NCBI RefSeq assembly: GCF_028682175.1 | Contig: NZ_JANHKS010000020.1 | Span: forward strand, 1-64,000 | Origin: Pseudomonas putida | GTDB taxonomy: Bacteria; Pseudomonadota; Gammaproteobacteria; Pseudomonadales; Pseudomonadaceae | Direction of reading: 5' to 3' | DNA length: 64,000 nt | Shown: in pieces, positions 45,562-54,754 of the stretch | Numbering within the stretch: the stretch's first letter is position 1 | Layout of the letters: every line of letters begins with the position of its first letter | Notes under the pieces: generated by a model | Database searches by the model: none | What the model was told of the DNA's origin: nothing | The model's input: the letters and a program-made list of their open reading frames with translations, nothing else | Translations under genes and position numbers: made by a program

Positions 45562-47256
45562 ATGACTGATGTCGTCTTAACCGGTTTGGCGAAACAACTC
45601 GTCCAGGCCGAACTGCTCAATGAAAAATCTGCCCAACAGGCCTACCAGCAGGCACGGCGCGACAAGGTTTCGCTGGTCAATTATCTGGTTCAGAACAAGC
45701 TGGTCAAAAGTCTGACTCTGGCCGAACTTGCGTCAGAGCAATTCGGCCTGCCGTTTCTCGACCTCAATACCCTGGATAAAGAAAGCCAGCCAAAAGGGCT
45801 GGTGAGCGAGAAACTGGTTCGCCAGCACTCCGCCCTGCCCCTGTGGCGCCGTGGCAACAAGTTGTTCGTCGGTGTATCGGACCCGACCAACCACCAGGCC
45901 ATTACCGACATCCAGTTCAGCACCGGGCTCAATACCGAAGCCATTCTGGTCGAGGACGACAAACTCACCGCCGCCATCGACAAGTTTTTCGATACCCATA
46001 CCGGAATGGGCGAGTTGGCGGATGTCGACCTGGGTCTTGAAATCGAGACGGTCGATGAAACCAAGGAGAACTCCATTGGCGGGCAGGACGCCGACGATGC
46101 CCCGGTGGTGCGCTTCGTCAACAAGATGCTCATGGACGCCATTCGCCTGGGCTCTTCGGACCTGCACTTCGAACCCTACGAAAAGATCTTTCGCGTGCGC
46201 CTGCGCACGGACGGGATTCTCCACGAAGTCGCCAAGCCGCCTACCCAACTGGCGGGCCGTATCGCGGCGCGCCTGAAAGTCATGGCCGGGCTGGATATTT
46301 CCGAGCGCCGCAAACCTCAGGACGGCCGGATCAAGCTGCGCATATCCAAGAACCGCTCGATCGACTTCCGGATCAACACCCTGCCGACGCTGTGGGGCGA
46401 GAAGATCGTCATGCGTATTCTTGACCCCACCAGTGCCCAGATGGGCATCGATGCCCTGGGCTACGAGCCTGAGCAGAAGGCCCTTTATCTGGACGCACTG
46501 AGCAAGCCGCAAGGCATGATTCTGGTGACCGGGCCCACGGGTTCCGGCAAAACCGTGTCCCTGTATACGGGCCTGAACATCCTGAATACCCCCGACATCA
46601 ACATCTCGACCGCGGAAGACCCGGTGGAGATAAACCTTGAGGGCATCAACCAGGTCAACGTCAATCCGCGCCAGGGCATGGACTTTTCCCAGGCGCTGCG
46701 CGCGTTTCTGCGTCAGGACCCGGACGTGATCATGGTCGGTGAGATTCGTGACCTGGAAACCGCCGAGATCGCGATCAAGGCCTCGCAGACTGGCCACATG
46801 GTGCTCTCGACCCTGCACACCAACAGCGCAGCCGAAACCCTGACCCGCCTGCACCACATGGGCGTGGCGGCGTTCAACATCGCGACGGCCATCAACCTGA
46901 TCATCGCCCAGCGTCTGGCCCGCAAGCTCTGCCCGCATTGCAAGAAAGAAGTCGACATTCCCAAGGACACGTTGATTGCAGAAGGTTTCCCCGAGTCGAA
47001 AATCGGCTCGTTCAAGCTTTACTCTCCCGTGGGCTGTGAACAATGCAACGCAGGCTACAAAGGCCGCGTGGGTATCTACGAAGTGGTGAAAAGCACCCCG
47101 GCACTCGAGCGGGTTATTATGGAAGAAGGCAACTCCATCGAGATTTCCGAGCAAATGCGCAAGGATGGGTTCAATGACCTGCGCACCTCAGGCCTGATGA
47201 AGGCCATGCAAGGCGTTACCAGCCTTGAGGAAATCAACCGCGTCACCAAGGACTGA
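45562..47256 (+). CDS. pilB: PilB, type IV pilus extension ATPase
   Basis: The 564-residue hexameric motor has an N-terminal MshE-type region (about 5-150) and a GspE/PulE ATPase. Seen are Walker A GPTGSGKT (near 323-330), DPDVIMVGEIRDLETAE as Walker B/Asp box, LSTLHTN (His box), and a tetracysteine zinc motif CPHC...CEQC near 456-493. It polymerises PilA at the inner membrane. ATG at 45562 gives the usual MTDVVLTG start; a GTG nine bases upstream is in frame. It runs divergent from pilA and ends 2 bases before pilC. Confidence 0.96.
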   Translation: MTDVVLTGLAKQLVQAELLNEKSAQQAYQQARRDKVSLVNYLVQNKLVKSLTLAELASEQFGLPFLDLNTLDKESQPKGLVSEKLVRQHSALPLWRRGNKLFVGVSDPTNHQAITDIQFSTGLNTEAILVEDDKLTAAIDKFFDTHTGMGELADVDLGLEIETVDETKENSIGGQDADDAPVVRFVNKMLMDAIRLGSSDLHFEPYEKIFRVRLRTDGILHEVAKPPTQLAGRIAARLKVMAGLDISERRKPQDGRIKLRISKNRSIDFRINTLPTLWGEKIVMRILDPTSAQMGIDALGYEPEQKALYLDALSKPQGMILVTGPTGSGKTVSLYTGLNILNTPDINISTAEDPVEINLEGINQVNVNPRQGMDFSQALRAFLRQDPDVIMVGEIRDLETAEIAIKASQTGHMVLSTLHTNSAAETLTRLHHMGVAAFNIATAINLIIAQRLARKLCPHCKKEVDIPKDTLIAEGFPESKIGSFKLYSPVGCEQCNAGYKGRVGIYEVVKSTPALERVIMEEGNSIEISEQMRKDGFNDLRTSGLMKAMQGVTSLEEINRVTKD

Positions 47257-47258
47257 GC

Positions 47259-48476
47259 ATGGCGACCAAAGCAGTAAAAGTCGGCACCTACACTTGGGAA
47301 GGCCTGGACAAGAAAGGCACCAAAGTGACCGGGGAACTGACCGGCCACAACCCGGCGCTGATCAAGGCACAGTTGCGCAAGCAGGGTATCAACCCGACCA
47401 AAGTCAGAAAGAAAACCGCCTCGCTGTTCGGTTCCGGCAAAAAGATCAAACCGCTGGATATCGCGTTTTTCAGCCGCCAGATGGCGACCATGATGAAAGC
47501 CGGCGTGCCGTTGCTGCAGTCCTTCGACATCATCAGCGAGGGCTCGGCGAACCCGAACATGCGCAAGCTGGTCGATGACATCAAACAGGAAGTGGCAGCG
47601 GGACACAGTTTCGCCACTGCGCTGCGCCAGAAGCCGCAATACTTCGACGATCTGTTCTGCAACCTGGTCGATGCGGGTGAGCAGGCCGGTGCCCTGGAGT
47701 CGTTGCTCGATCGCGTGGCGACCTACAAGGAAAAGACCGAATCGCTGAAGTCGAAGATCAAGAAGGCCATGACCTACCCGATTGCGGTCGTCGTCGTCGC
47801 CTTCATCGTGACCGGCATTCTGTTGATCAAGGTGGTCCCACAGTTCCAGTCCGTCTTTGCCGGATTTGGCGCGAAACTGCCGGCCTTTACGCTGATGGTC
47901 ATTGGCCTGTCCGAAGCGGTACAGAGCTACTGGTACATCTTTATTCTTGCGGTAGTGATTGCGATCGTCGCATTCAAGCGGGCCTATAAAGGCTCAGCGA
48001 AGTTTCGCGACCGAATGGACCGGATGATGCTGAAGATCCCGGTGATCGGTCCTCTGCTCTACAAGTCGGCGGTGGCGCGGTACGCGCGGACACTTGCCAC
48101 AACGTTTGCCGCCGGCGTGCCATTGGTCGACGCACTGGATTCGGTGGCCGGGGCCACCGGCAACGTGGTATTCCGCAACGCCGTACAGAAGGTCAAACAG
48201 GACGTCTCCACCGGCATGCAGCTCAACTTTTCCATGCGCAGCACCGGCGTCTTCCCGATGCTTGCAGTGCAGATGACGGCCATTGGCGAAGAGTCAGGTG
48301 CACTGGACTCCATGCTCGACAAGGTCGCGACCTATTACGAGGAAGAAGTCGACACCATGGTCGACAGTCTCACCAGCCTGATGGAACCGATGATCATGGC
48401 CGTTCTGGGCGTTGTCGTCGGCGGCCTCGTTATCGCCATGTACCTCCCCATCTTCCAGCTCGGAAACGTCGTCTAG
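47259..48476 (+). CDS. pilC: PilC, inner-membrane platform protein
   Basis: The 405-residue protein has three to four membrane helices and two GspF repeats: RQMATMMKAGVPLLQSFDII and YARTLATTFAAGVPLVDALD. It spans the membrane and couples PilB and PilT motors to pilin. The start lies 2 bases after pilB and its end 2 bases before pilD, so the three genes form a tight operon. Confidence 0.96.
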   Translation: MATKAVKVGTYTWEGLDKKGTKVTGELTGHNPALIKAQLRKQGINPTKVRKKTASLFGSGKKIKPLDIAFFSRQMATMMKAGVPLLQSFDIISEGSANPNMRKLVDDIKQEVAAGHSFATALRQKPQYFDDLFCNLVDAGEQAGALESLLDRVATYKEKTESLKSKIKKAMTYPIAVVVVAFIVTGILLIKVVPQFQSVFAGFGAKLPAFTLMVIGLSEAVQSYWYIFILAVVIAIVAFKRAYKGSAKFRDRMDRMMLKIPVIGPLLYKSAVARYARTLATTFAAGVPLVDALDSVAGATGNVVFRNAVQKVKQDVSTGMQLNFSMRSTGVFPMLAVQMTAIGEESGALDSMLDKVATYYEEEVDTMVDSLTSLMEPMIMAVLGVVVGGLVIAMYLPIFQLGNVV

Positions 48477-48478
48477 CC

Positions 48479-49351
48479 ATGTCCCTCCCCGAACTCCTGG
48501 CCAGCTCCCCGCTGGCCTTTGTTTTATGCACCCTGGTTTTGGGCCTGCTCGTGGGCAGTTTCCTCAACGTGGTGGTTTACCGCCTGCCGAAGATGATGCT
48601 GCGTGACTGGAAGATCCAGGCGCGTGAAGTGCTGGAGCTGCCGCCTGAACCGCAGGCAGAAACCTTCAACCTGATCCTCCCCCACTCCCGCTGCCCGCAC
48701 TGTTCGCACAGGATCCGCGCATGGGAAAACCTGCCGGTGGTGAGCTATCTGTTCCTGGGCGGCAAGTGCTCGAGCTGCAAGGCGCCTATCAGCAAGCGTT
48801 ATCCGCTGGTAGAGCTGGCATGCGGGGTGATGTCGGCGTTCGTGGCCTGGCATTTCGGTTTTGGCTGGCAGGCGGGTGCGGTGCTGGTGTTGAGTTGGGG
48901 GTTGCTGTCGATGAGCCTGATCGACGCCGACCATCAGTTGCTGCCCGACGCCATCGTACTGCCACTGCTGTGGCTGGGGCTGATCGTCAATGGGTTCGGC
49001 CTGTTCGCGACCCTGACTGACGCGCTGTGGGGCGCGGTGGCGGGTTATCTGGTGCTGTGGGCGGTGTTCTGGGTGTTCAAGCTGCTCACCGGCAAGGACG
49101 GCATGGGTTACGGCGACTTCAAGCTGCTGGCCATGCTCGGCGCCTGGGGTGGCTGGCAGATCCTGCCGCTGACGATCATGTTGTCGTCGATTGTCGGGGC
49201 GGTGCTGGGGCTGATTTTGCTGCGCGTTCGCAATGTCCAGACCAGCACGCCGATCCCCTTCGGGCCTTATCTGGCCATTGCGGGCTGGATCGCATTGCTC
49301 TGGGGTGCTCAAATAACCACTTCGTATTTGCAGATCGCCGGTTTCAGATGA
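48479..49351 (+). CDS. pilD: PilD, prepilin peptidase and N-methyltransferase
   Basis: The 290-residue membrane enzyme has the [12 protein letters not shown] motif, the zinc pair CPHC...CSSC (about 64-101), and the two catalytic aspartates in [11 protein letters not shown] and [14 protein letters not shown]. It cuts prepilins after Gly and methylates the new Phe. It has eight hydrophobic helices. The stop overlaps the coaE start (ATGA). Confidence 0.96.
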   Translation: MSLPELLASSPLAFVLCTLVLGLLVGSFLNVVVYRLPKMMLRDWKIQAREVLELPPEPQAETFNLILPHSRCPHCSHRIRAWENLPVVSYLFLGGKCSSCKAPISKRYPLVELACGVMSAFVAWHFGFGWQAGAVLVLSWGLLSMSLIDADHQLLPDAIVLPLLWLGLIVNGFGLFATLTDALWGAVAGYLVLWAVFWVFKLLTGKDGMGYGDFKLLAMLGAWGGWQILPLTIMLSSIVGAVLGLILLRVRNVQTSTPIPFGPYLAIAGWIALLWGAQITTSYLQIAGFR

Positions 49352-49968
49352 CCTCTCACGCAACAAATCCCTGGATTCTGGGCCTGACGGGCGGCATTGG
49401 CAGTGGCAAGAGCGCCGCTGCGCAGTGTTTCGTCGATTTGGGCGTACACCTGGTCGATGCCGACAACGCCGCGCGTTGGGTGGTCGAGCCCGGGCGCCCT
49501 GCCCTGGCACGGATCGCCGAGCACTTCGGCGCGGGCGTACTGCAGGCCGATGGCAGGCTGAACCGGGCGGCCTTGCGCGAGCTGATCTTCAAGGACCCGC
49601 AGCAGCGGGCCTGGCTCGAGGGCTTGCTGCATCCGTTGATTCGCGAAGAGATTCGCGACTACCTGGCCCGCGCCGAATCACCCTATGCGATCCTGGTGTC
49701 GCCGCTGTTGCTGGAAACCACTCAGCACCAGATGGTTCAGCGAGTGCTGGTGATCGATGTGCCAGAGGCGTTGCAAATCGAGCGCACGGTGCTGCGCGAC
49801 AAGACCAACGAAGAGCAGGTCCGGGCGATCCTCAAGGCCCAGACCACCCGCGAGCATCGCCTGAGCCAGGCTGACGATGTCATCGTCAATGACCGTGACC
49901 CTGCGTGGCTGAAAAGCGAGGTCGAGCGCCTGCATCACTTTTATCTAACTTTGCGTGGAGGCCAATGA
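49348..49968 (+). CDS. coaE: CoaE, dephospho-CoA kinase
   Basis: The 206-residue enzyme phosphorylates dephospho-CoA in the last step of coenzyme A synthesis. It has P-loop [14 protein letters not shown] (residues 11-24), [14 protein letters not shown] and [13 protein letters not shown] in the lid. The start overlaps pilD by four bases, and its stop overlaps yacG. It belongs to the conserved pilBCD-coaE-yacG order. Confidence 0.96.
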   Translation: MTSHATNPWILGLTGGIGSGKSAAAQCFVDLGVHLVDADNAARWVVEPGRPALARIAEHFGAGVLQADGRLNRAALRELIFKDPQQRAWLEGLLHPLIREEIRDYLARAESPYAILVSPLLLETTQHQMVQRVLVIDVPEALQIERTVLRDKTNEEQVRAILKAQTTREHRLSQADDVIVNDRDPAWLKSEVERLHHFYLTLRGGQ

Positions 49969-50171
49969 TGAGCCAACCAATGACCGTCAATTGCCCAACC
50001 TGCGGAGCGCCTGTGGAATGGACGCCAGCGAGCAAGTTCCGGCCGTTCTGTTCCGACCGTTGCAAGCTGATCGACCTGGGCGCCTGGGCTGCTGAAGAGC
50101 ATGCGATTCCGGTCGCGCCGGATGCCGAGGACGAGCTGTTTTCGGGTGAACTGGACCCGCGTCAGCATTGA
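49968..50171 (+). CDS. yacG: YacG, DNA gyrase inhibitor zinc protein
   Basis: The 67-residue protein has CPTCG and CSDRCK, a four-cysteine zinc ribbon, and the family segment [19 protein letters not shown]. YacG of E. coli binds GyrB and blocks DNA binding by gyrase. GGAGG is spaced well before the double ATG (49965 or 49968). Confidence 0.92.
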   Translation: MSQPMTVNCPTCGAPVEWTPASKFRPFCSDRCKLIDLGAWAAEEHAIPVAPDAEDELFSGELDPRQH

Positions 50172-50198
50172 CCGGGCGTGGCACCTGATGCGTTGCCG

Positions 50199-50885
50199 TC
50201 AGGTGTCACCGTCATCGACCCAGGGTTCGGACAGATACCGCGAGCGGTTGAAGGTTTCCAGCCACTCGGGGCAGAACACCACCAACGCCGTCACGATCAC
50301 GCCGTTGATGAACGCCTCGGGGAAGATGATCAGCCACAGGTAGCCGATGAAGTCCCCCAGCCACTCCGGCATGGCGAACAATCCACCCACCCATAGTAAA
50401 CCCATCGCCAGCAGCAGACAGAGCAGCGCGGTCAGCGCTGCGGCGAAGAATCCGGAACAGAAGATGTAGGTAAAAGGACTCTTGGGCTGGGCGCGCTCGA
50501 CCAACAGGCAGCAGGCTTCGGTCACCATGACCGGAATGCCCACCAGCAGCAGGCCGTTGACGCCCATCGACGCCATGTCCTGATGCCCCATCGACAGCAT
50601 GCCCAACTGGGCCATCAACCCACCGACAATCGCCAGCGGCCAGTTCAGCAGCAGGGTCACGGCCGTCATGCCGATGAAGTGATAAGACACGCCGGTGTCG
50701 AAGTCGCGGCGCAGCAACCAGAGCAGAAACAGGGCGAACACCGTACCGAAGAACACGTGCTGGCGACGGGTGTCGGTGATCAGTTCGACCCACGGACAAC
50801 GCCACAGCGCCCATGCAATGAGGGGAAGGTAGAGCATCCAGCCCAGGATCATGGTTTCGGGGGTGAGAACTTGTGCTCCGATCAT
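50199..50885 (-). CDS. CbiM-like energy-coupling factor permease
   Basis: The 228-residue protein has six hydrophobic helices and the CbiM-family pattern YHFIGMTAVTLLLNWPLAIV, then MGVNGLLLVGIPVMVTEA. CbiM proteins import nickel or cobalt as substrate components of ECF transporters, but no CbiN/Q/O gene is nearby. The gene is convergent with yacG. It may act alone or be a different ion transporter. Confidence 0.82.
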   Translation of the reverse strand: MIGAQVLTPETMILGWMLYLPLIAWALWRCPWVELITDTRRQHVFFGTVFALFLLWLLRRDFDTGVSYHFIGMTAVTLLLNWPLAIVGGLMAQLGMLSMGHQDMASMGVNGLLLVGIPVMVTEACCLLVERAQPKSPFTYIFCSGFFAAALTALLCLLLAMGLLWVGGLFAMPEWLGDFIGYLWLIIFPEAFINGVIVTALVVFCPEWLETFNRSRYLSEPWVDDGDT

Positions 50886-51102
50886 GGCGACGACTTCTTT
50901 TTATGGGTTCGGATTAAGGGCAGCCTACACCTTTTGAAAAAGCCTGCGTGTCAAACCCGATAACACCGCAAAACCTCGGTTTATTCACCCTCGCAGCTGT
51001 AAGCAGATGTGTGTAGTGGCGCAAAGCCTTACCTTGGCCAGTTTCATTTTTGAGTATGAATCCATAGACTTGGCGCTCATTGTTTCCAGCCAAGAGACAT
51101 CT

Positions 51103-52002
51103 ATGGATCGCATCGAATGCATGCGCGCGTTCGTCGCCACGGTGGGCGCCAACGGTTTCGCCGCAGCCGCCCGCGCACTGGACGTGCCCCGCTCGAAAGT
51201 CAGCAAACAGATCCAGGCGCTGGAAGAAGCCATCGGCGTGCAATTGTTGCAACGTACTACACGCAGCCTGCATCTCACCGAAGCCGGCGCCGAGTACTAC
51301 GACGCCTGTCGTGATGTCATCGCCTCGCTGGACGAAGCCGAACAGCGCGCCCGCACCGGAATGGGCGAGATCCGCGGCGTGCTGCGCGTCAACGCGCCGA
51401 TGTCGTTTGGCCTGAGCCGGCTGGGGCCGTTGCTGCCGCGCTTCAACGAATTGCATCCCAATGTCGAGCTGCAGATTGTGCTCAGTGACCAGCAGGTCGA
51501 TCCGGTGAAAGGCGGGTTTGATGTCACCATCCGGATTGCCAGCCTGCCCGACTCTTCCATGGTGGCCCGCTCCCTGGCACCGGCGCCACGGGTGATGGTT
51601 GCCTCGCCGGAGTATCTGGCCAGGCACGGCACGCCGCAGTCGCCCAAGGACCTGGCCAGCCATCAGTTCCTCAGCTACGGCTACCTGCAAAGCGGCATCA
51701 GCCTGCAACTGTGCAACGGCAAGGAAACCCAGCGCGTGACGGTCAGCGGCCCGCTTCACGCCAACAACGGGGATATCCTCGCGCAAGCGGCAGTGTCGGG
51801 GATGGGCATCGCGCTGCTGCCCAACTTCATCGTCGAAAGGGCTGTGGCCGATGGCCGGCTCAAGCCGGTGTTGTGCGAATGGCAGGCGCCGGCGATTTCG
51901 GTGAACGCGGTATATCCGTCGGCACGCCGTGTGCCGATGAAAACCCGCGCGTTCATTGATTTTCTGGTCGAGGAATTGGCGTTGGGGTCGGCGGGATTCT
52001 GA
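51103..52002 (+). CDS. LysR-family transcriptional regulator
   Basis: The 299-residue protein has an N-terminal HTH (about 1-60: FAAAARALDVPRSKVSKQIQ) and a LysR substrate domain (about 90-290: VNAPMSFGLSRLGPLLPRFN, with GIALLPNFIV). The ATG at 51103 has AAGAG just before; the upstream 32 codons are excluded. It is divergent from the CbiM-like gene, 217 bases away, and convergent with the catabolic cluster. The CrgA/DhcR-like sequence suggests control of a stress or oxidoreductase gene. The effector is not known. Confidence 0.9.
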   Translation: MDRIECMRAFVATVGANGFAAAARALDVPRSKVSKQIQALEEAIGVQLLQRTTRSLHLTEAGAEYYDACRDVIASLDEAEQRARTGMGEIRGVLRVNAPMSFGLSRLGPLLPRFNELHPNVELQIVLSDQQVDPVKGGFDVTIRIASLPDSSMVARSLAPAPRVMVASPEYLARHGTPQSPKDLASHQFLSYGYLQSGISLQLCNGKETQRVTVSGPLHANNGDILAQAAVSGMGIALLPNFIVERAVADGRLKPVLCEWQAPAISVNAVYPSARRVPMKTRAFIDFLVEELALGSAGF

Positions 52003-52024
52003 CCCTATCCAGTACCCCACAAAT

Positions 52025-52096
52025 CCCGTAGCAGTCCGGCTTGCCGGCGATAGCGATCTTGAGGGCGCCCCCGCCGGCAAGCCGGACTGCTACGGG
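52025..52096. repeat. REP inverted pair
   Basis: Two arms with GCAGTCCGGCTTGCCGGCG cores, a one-base variant of the main REP family, face each other between the LysR stop and the dehydrogenase stop. Confidence 0.85.
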
Positions 52097-52104
52097 TCGG
52101 CGTT

Positions 52105-53058
52105 TCACGCGACGGCGCCGACGGGCTCCTGGCCGTTCAATACCGCTGCCAGGCTGGCGAGCACCATGTGGCCCATACGCGTGCGCGTCTGCACGGTTGC
52201 GCTGGCGCGGTGGGGTTGCAGGATGACCGTTTCCAGCCCGAACAATGCCTCTGGCACGTGGGGCTCGTCGACGAATACGTCCAGTCCCGCACCGGCAATC
52301 GACCCGGACTCAAGAGCTGCGATCAGCGCGGGCTCGTTGACCAGGCTGCCACGGGCCACGTTGATCAGGTAACCCTCAGTCCCCAACGCCGCGAGCACAT
52401 TGGCGTTGATGATGCCCTTGGCCTTGTCAGCCGCCGCCGCGACGATCAGCGCGTCGCTTTGACGAGCCAGTTCCACCAGATCGCTGACGAAGGTGTAGGG
52501 TACGTCGCTCATTTCGTTGAGGTCGGTGTAGCTGATCGGGCAGCCGAACGCCGCGGCGCGAGTGGCGACTGCGCGCCCTACCCGGCCCAGCCCGACGATG
52601 CCCACGCGCATGCCGCTGAACTGCCTTGCCAGAGGCAGCGGCACCAGCGGCGTCGACGTTCTGGCCCACTCCCCTGAGCGCACATATCGGTCGCCCGTGC
52701 CCAGGCCGCGGCAGGCCGAGATCAGCAAGCCGATGGCAAGGTCGGCGACGTCTTCGGTGAGCGCGCCGATGGTGGCAGTCACGCGGATGCCACGGTCCCG
52801 GGCATAGGCCAGATCGACCGCATCAGTGCCAACGCCGTTGACCGCGATCACTTCCACCTTGGGCAGTTGCTCCATGACAGCACGAGTGATGCCAGTGTGT
52901 CCGCCAGTGACCACACCACGAATGTTGGCGCCATGCTCACGCAGGTAGGCAGCTTTGTCGGTCTGCTGGAAGTACGGGCGCACGGTGTACAGCTCGTTCA
53001 GGCGCGCGTTGACTTCCGGGATCAGAATGGGGCTCAGTTGCAGGATTTCTGGTTTCAT
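52105..53058 (-). CDS. D-isomer-specific 2-hydroxyacid dehydrogenase
   Basis: The 317-residue enzyme has the NAD(P)-binding GIVGLGRVGRAVATRAA motif (near 145), LINVARGSLVNEPALIAAL (substrate arginine) and EPHVPEALF with the catalytic Glu and ILQPHRASAT His pair. It reduces a 2-oxoacid (hydroxypyruvate, glyoxylate or 2-oxogluconate type). The ATG at 53058 has GCGAGG before it; a start at 53073 is also possible. It lies 31 bases behind the SDR gene on the same strand, in a catabolic cluster with MFS and FAH genes. Confidence 0.9.
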   Translation of the reverse strand: MKPEILQLSPILIPEVNARLNELYTVRPYFQQTDKAAYLREHGANIRGVVTGGHTGITRAVMEQLPKVEVIAVNGVGTDAVDLAYARDRGIRVTATIGALTEDVADLAIGLLISACRGLGTGDRYVRSGEWARTSTPLVPLPLARQFSGMRVGIVGLGRVGRAVATRAAAFGCPISYTDLNEMSDVPYTFVSDLVELARQSDALIVAAAADKAKGIINANVLAALGTEGYLINVARGSLVNEPALIAALESGSIAGAGLDVFVDEPHVPEALFGLETVILQPHRASATVQTRTRMGHMVLASLAAVLNGQEPVGAVA

Positions 53059-53089
53059 CGATGCCTCGCTCATATCGGTTCAGACAGGT

Positions 53090-53854
53090 TCAGCCACGGC
53101 CCACGAAAGGCATGTTGGTGGCCATCACGGTCATGTTCAGGACGTTGGCCGACAGCGGCAGCGCCGAGATGTAACGCACGGCATCGGCGATGTGCTTGAC
53201 GTCGATCATAGGCTCGACCGCGGTCGTGCCGTTGGCCTGGCGCACGCCTTTGGTCATGCGCACCGACAGCTCGGTGAGCGCGTTGCCGATGTCGATCTGG
53301 CTGCAGGCGATATTGAACTCGCGGCCATCCAGCGCCAGGCTTTTGGTCAGGCCCAGCACGGCGTGTTTGCTGGCGGTATAAGGCGCGGTGAACGGACGAG
53401 GCACGTGGGCCGAAATCGAACCGTTGTTGATGATCCGGCCACCCTGAGGCGACTGCTTGCGCATCAGGCCGAAGGCGCCACGGCTGCACAGGAAAACCCC
53501 GGTGACGTTGGTGTCGATCACGCTCAGCCACTTTTCCACCGGCAGCTCGTCCATCGGCACCGCAGGGGCATTGACGCCTGCGTTGTTGAACACCACATCG
53601 AGCCGGCCGTAGACCTCCTCGATGGTCGCAAACAGGCGGTCGACACTGGCCGGATCGCGAACATCGGTGGACACCGCCAGCGCCTCGCCGCCCTGCTCGC
53701 GAGCCAGTGCGACCAGCTCTTCCAGCGGCTCGATGCGACGCCCGGTTACCACTACCTTGTAGCCGTCTTCCAGGAGGCCCAACGCCACGGCACGACCGAT
53801 ACCGCTGCCTGCGCCGGTGACCAGAGCGATTTTCGAGAGAGATTGTTCTGTCAT
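53090..53854 (-). CDS. Short-chain dehydrogenase/reductase
   Basis: The 254-residue protein has the [11 protein letters not shown] cofactor motif, NNAGVN, and Ser-Tyr-Lys ([20 protein letters not shown], with the Lys immediately after). The C-terminal [14 protein letters not shown] ending is typical of a group of Pseudomonas SDRs in sugar-acid or aromatic degradation clusters. It oxidises or reduces an unknown hydroxyl. It stands 30 bases behind the FAH gene in the same operon. Confidence 0.9.
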   Translation of the reverse strand: MTEQSLSKIALVTGAGSGIGRAVALGLLEDGYKVVVTGRRIEPLEELVALAREQGGEALAVSTDVRDPASVDRLFATIEEVYGRLDVVFNNAGVNAPAVPMDELPVEKWLSVIDTNVTGVFLCSRGAFGLMRKQSPQGGRIINNGSISAHVPRPFTAPYTASKHAVLGLTKSLALDGREFNIACSQIDIGNALTELSVRMTKGVRQANGTTAVEPMIDVKHIADAVRYISALPLSANVLNMTVMATNMPFVGRG

Positions 53855-53884
53855 TGTTGTTCTCCTTTTGCCTGTGGGAATGGG

Positions 53885-54580
53885 TCAGGCTGCGCGACGG
53901 CTGCCGACCCGAACTTCGAATGTGCCAATACCGTCGATACCGCCCTGGATGACGTCGCCCTCTTGCAGGGACGCGACGCCAGGCGGCGTGCCGGTCATGA
54001 CCAGGTCGCCCGCGCGCAGGCCGACCGAATGAGAGAGCTGGCTGACGATCTCGGCCACCGACCAGATCTGGCTTTCAAGGTCCGAACGCTGGCGCTCGAC
54101 GCCGTTGACGCTGAGCCAGATCGCGCCTTGCCGCGGATGGCCATGGACTTGCACCGAGCGGATTGGGGTGATCGGCGCGGAGCCGTCGAACGCCTTGGCC
54201 GGCTCCCACGGGTTGCCAACCGCCTTGGCCGCCATCTGCAGATCACGGCGGGTCAGGTCCAGGCCTGCGGCATAGCCCCAGACGTGTTCAAGGGCTTGGG
54301 CTTCACTGATCTGAAACCCGTCTTTGCCGATGGCCACCACCAGTTCGATTTCATGGCAGAACTGGTCGGTCTGGGAGGGAAACCCCAGCTCTCCGGTGGC
54401 ATCGATCACCGAAGTGGCAGGCTTCATGAAAAACGCCGGCACTTCCCGGGCGGCATTCAGCGAATCGCCCCAGTGATAGTTGCGCCCCAGGCAAAACACC
54501 CGGGCAACGGGAAAGCGCGCGTCGCTGTCGGCAACCGGCAGGCTGGAAGTGCGCAGGGGTTCGAATACGAAGTTGTTCAT
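53885..54580 (-). CDS. FAH-family hydrolase
   Basis: The 231-residue protein belongs to the fumarylacetoacetate hydrolase family: FCLGRNYHWGD, HEIELVVAIGKDG (metal-binding E-x-E type), LDLTRRDLQM and GDLVMTGTPPGVASL. Members cleave or hydrate 2-oxo-3-deoxy acids and acylpyruvates. With the dehydrogenases beside it, a sugar acid or an aromatic ring-cleavage product is a likely substrate. A terminator lies between this gene and the MFS gene. Confidence 0.92.
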   Translation of the reverse strand: MNNFVFEPLRTSSLPVADSDARFPVARVFCLGRNYHWGDSLNAAREVPAFFMKPATSVIDATGELGFPSQTDQFCHEIELVVAIGKDGFQISEAQALEHVWGYAAGLDLTRRDLQMAAKAVGNPWEPAKAFDGSAPITPIRSVQVHGHPRQGAIWLSVNGVERQRSDLESQIWSVAEIVSQLSHSVGLRAGDLVMTGTPPGVASLQEGDVIQGGIDGIGTFEVRVGSRRAA

Positions 54581-54688
54581 GGGTGTTCCTTGGGGGCCCG
54601 TTTCATCCAGAGACTACGGGATGCAAACGGGTGAAAGTTGGACAAAACCGTGTTCGCGCTGGACTAAAAAACTCAATGTCGAGGGCAG

Positions 54689-54715
54689 AAAAAAGGCGCA
54701 CTCACGTACGCCTTT
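54689..54715 (-). terminator. Terminator behind the MFS gene
   Basis: On the minus strand AAAGGCG and CGCCTTTTTT form a stem with a ten-base loop, 40 bases past the MFS stop. It may part the transporter from the FAH-SDR-dehydrogenase genes, or allow read-through. Confidence 0.7.
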
Positions 54716-54754
54716 GCCCAATTCGGCAGAAAGTCACACACACATTCTCAAGAC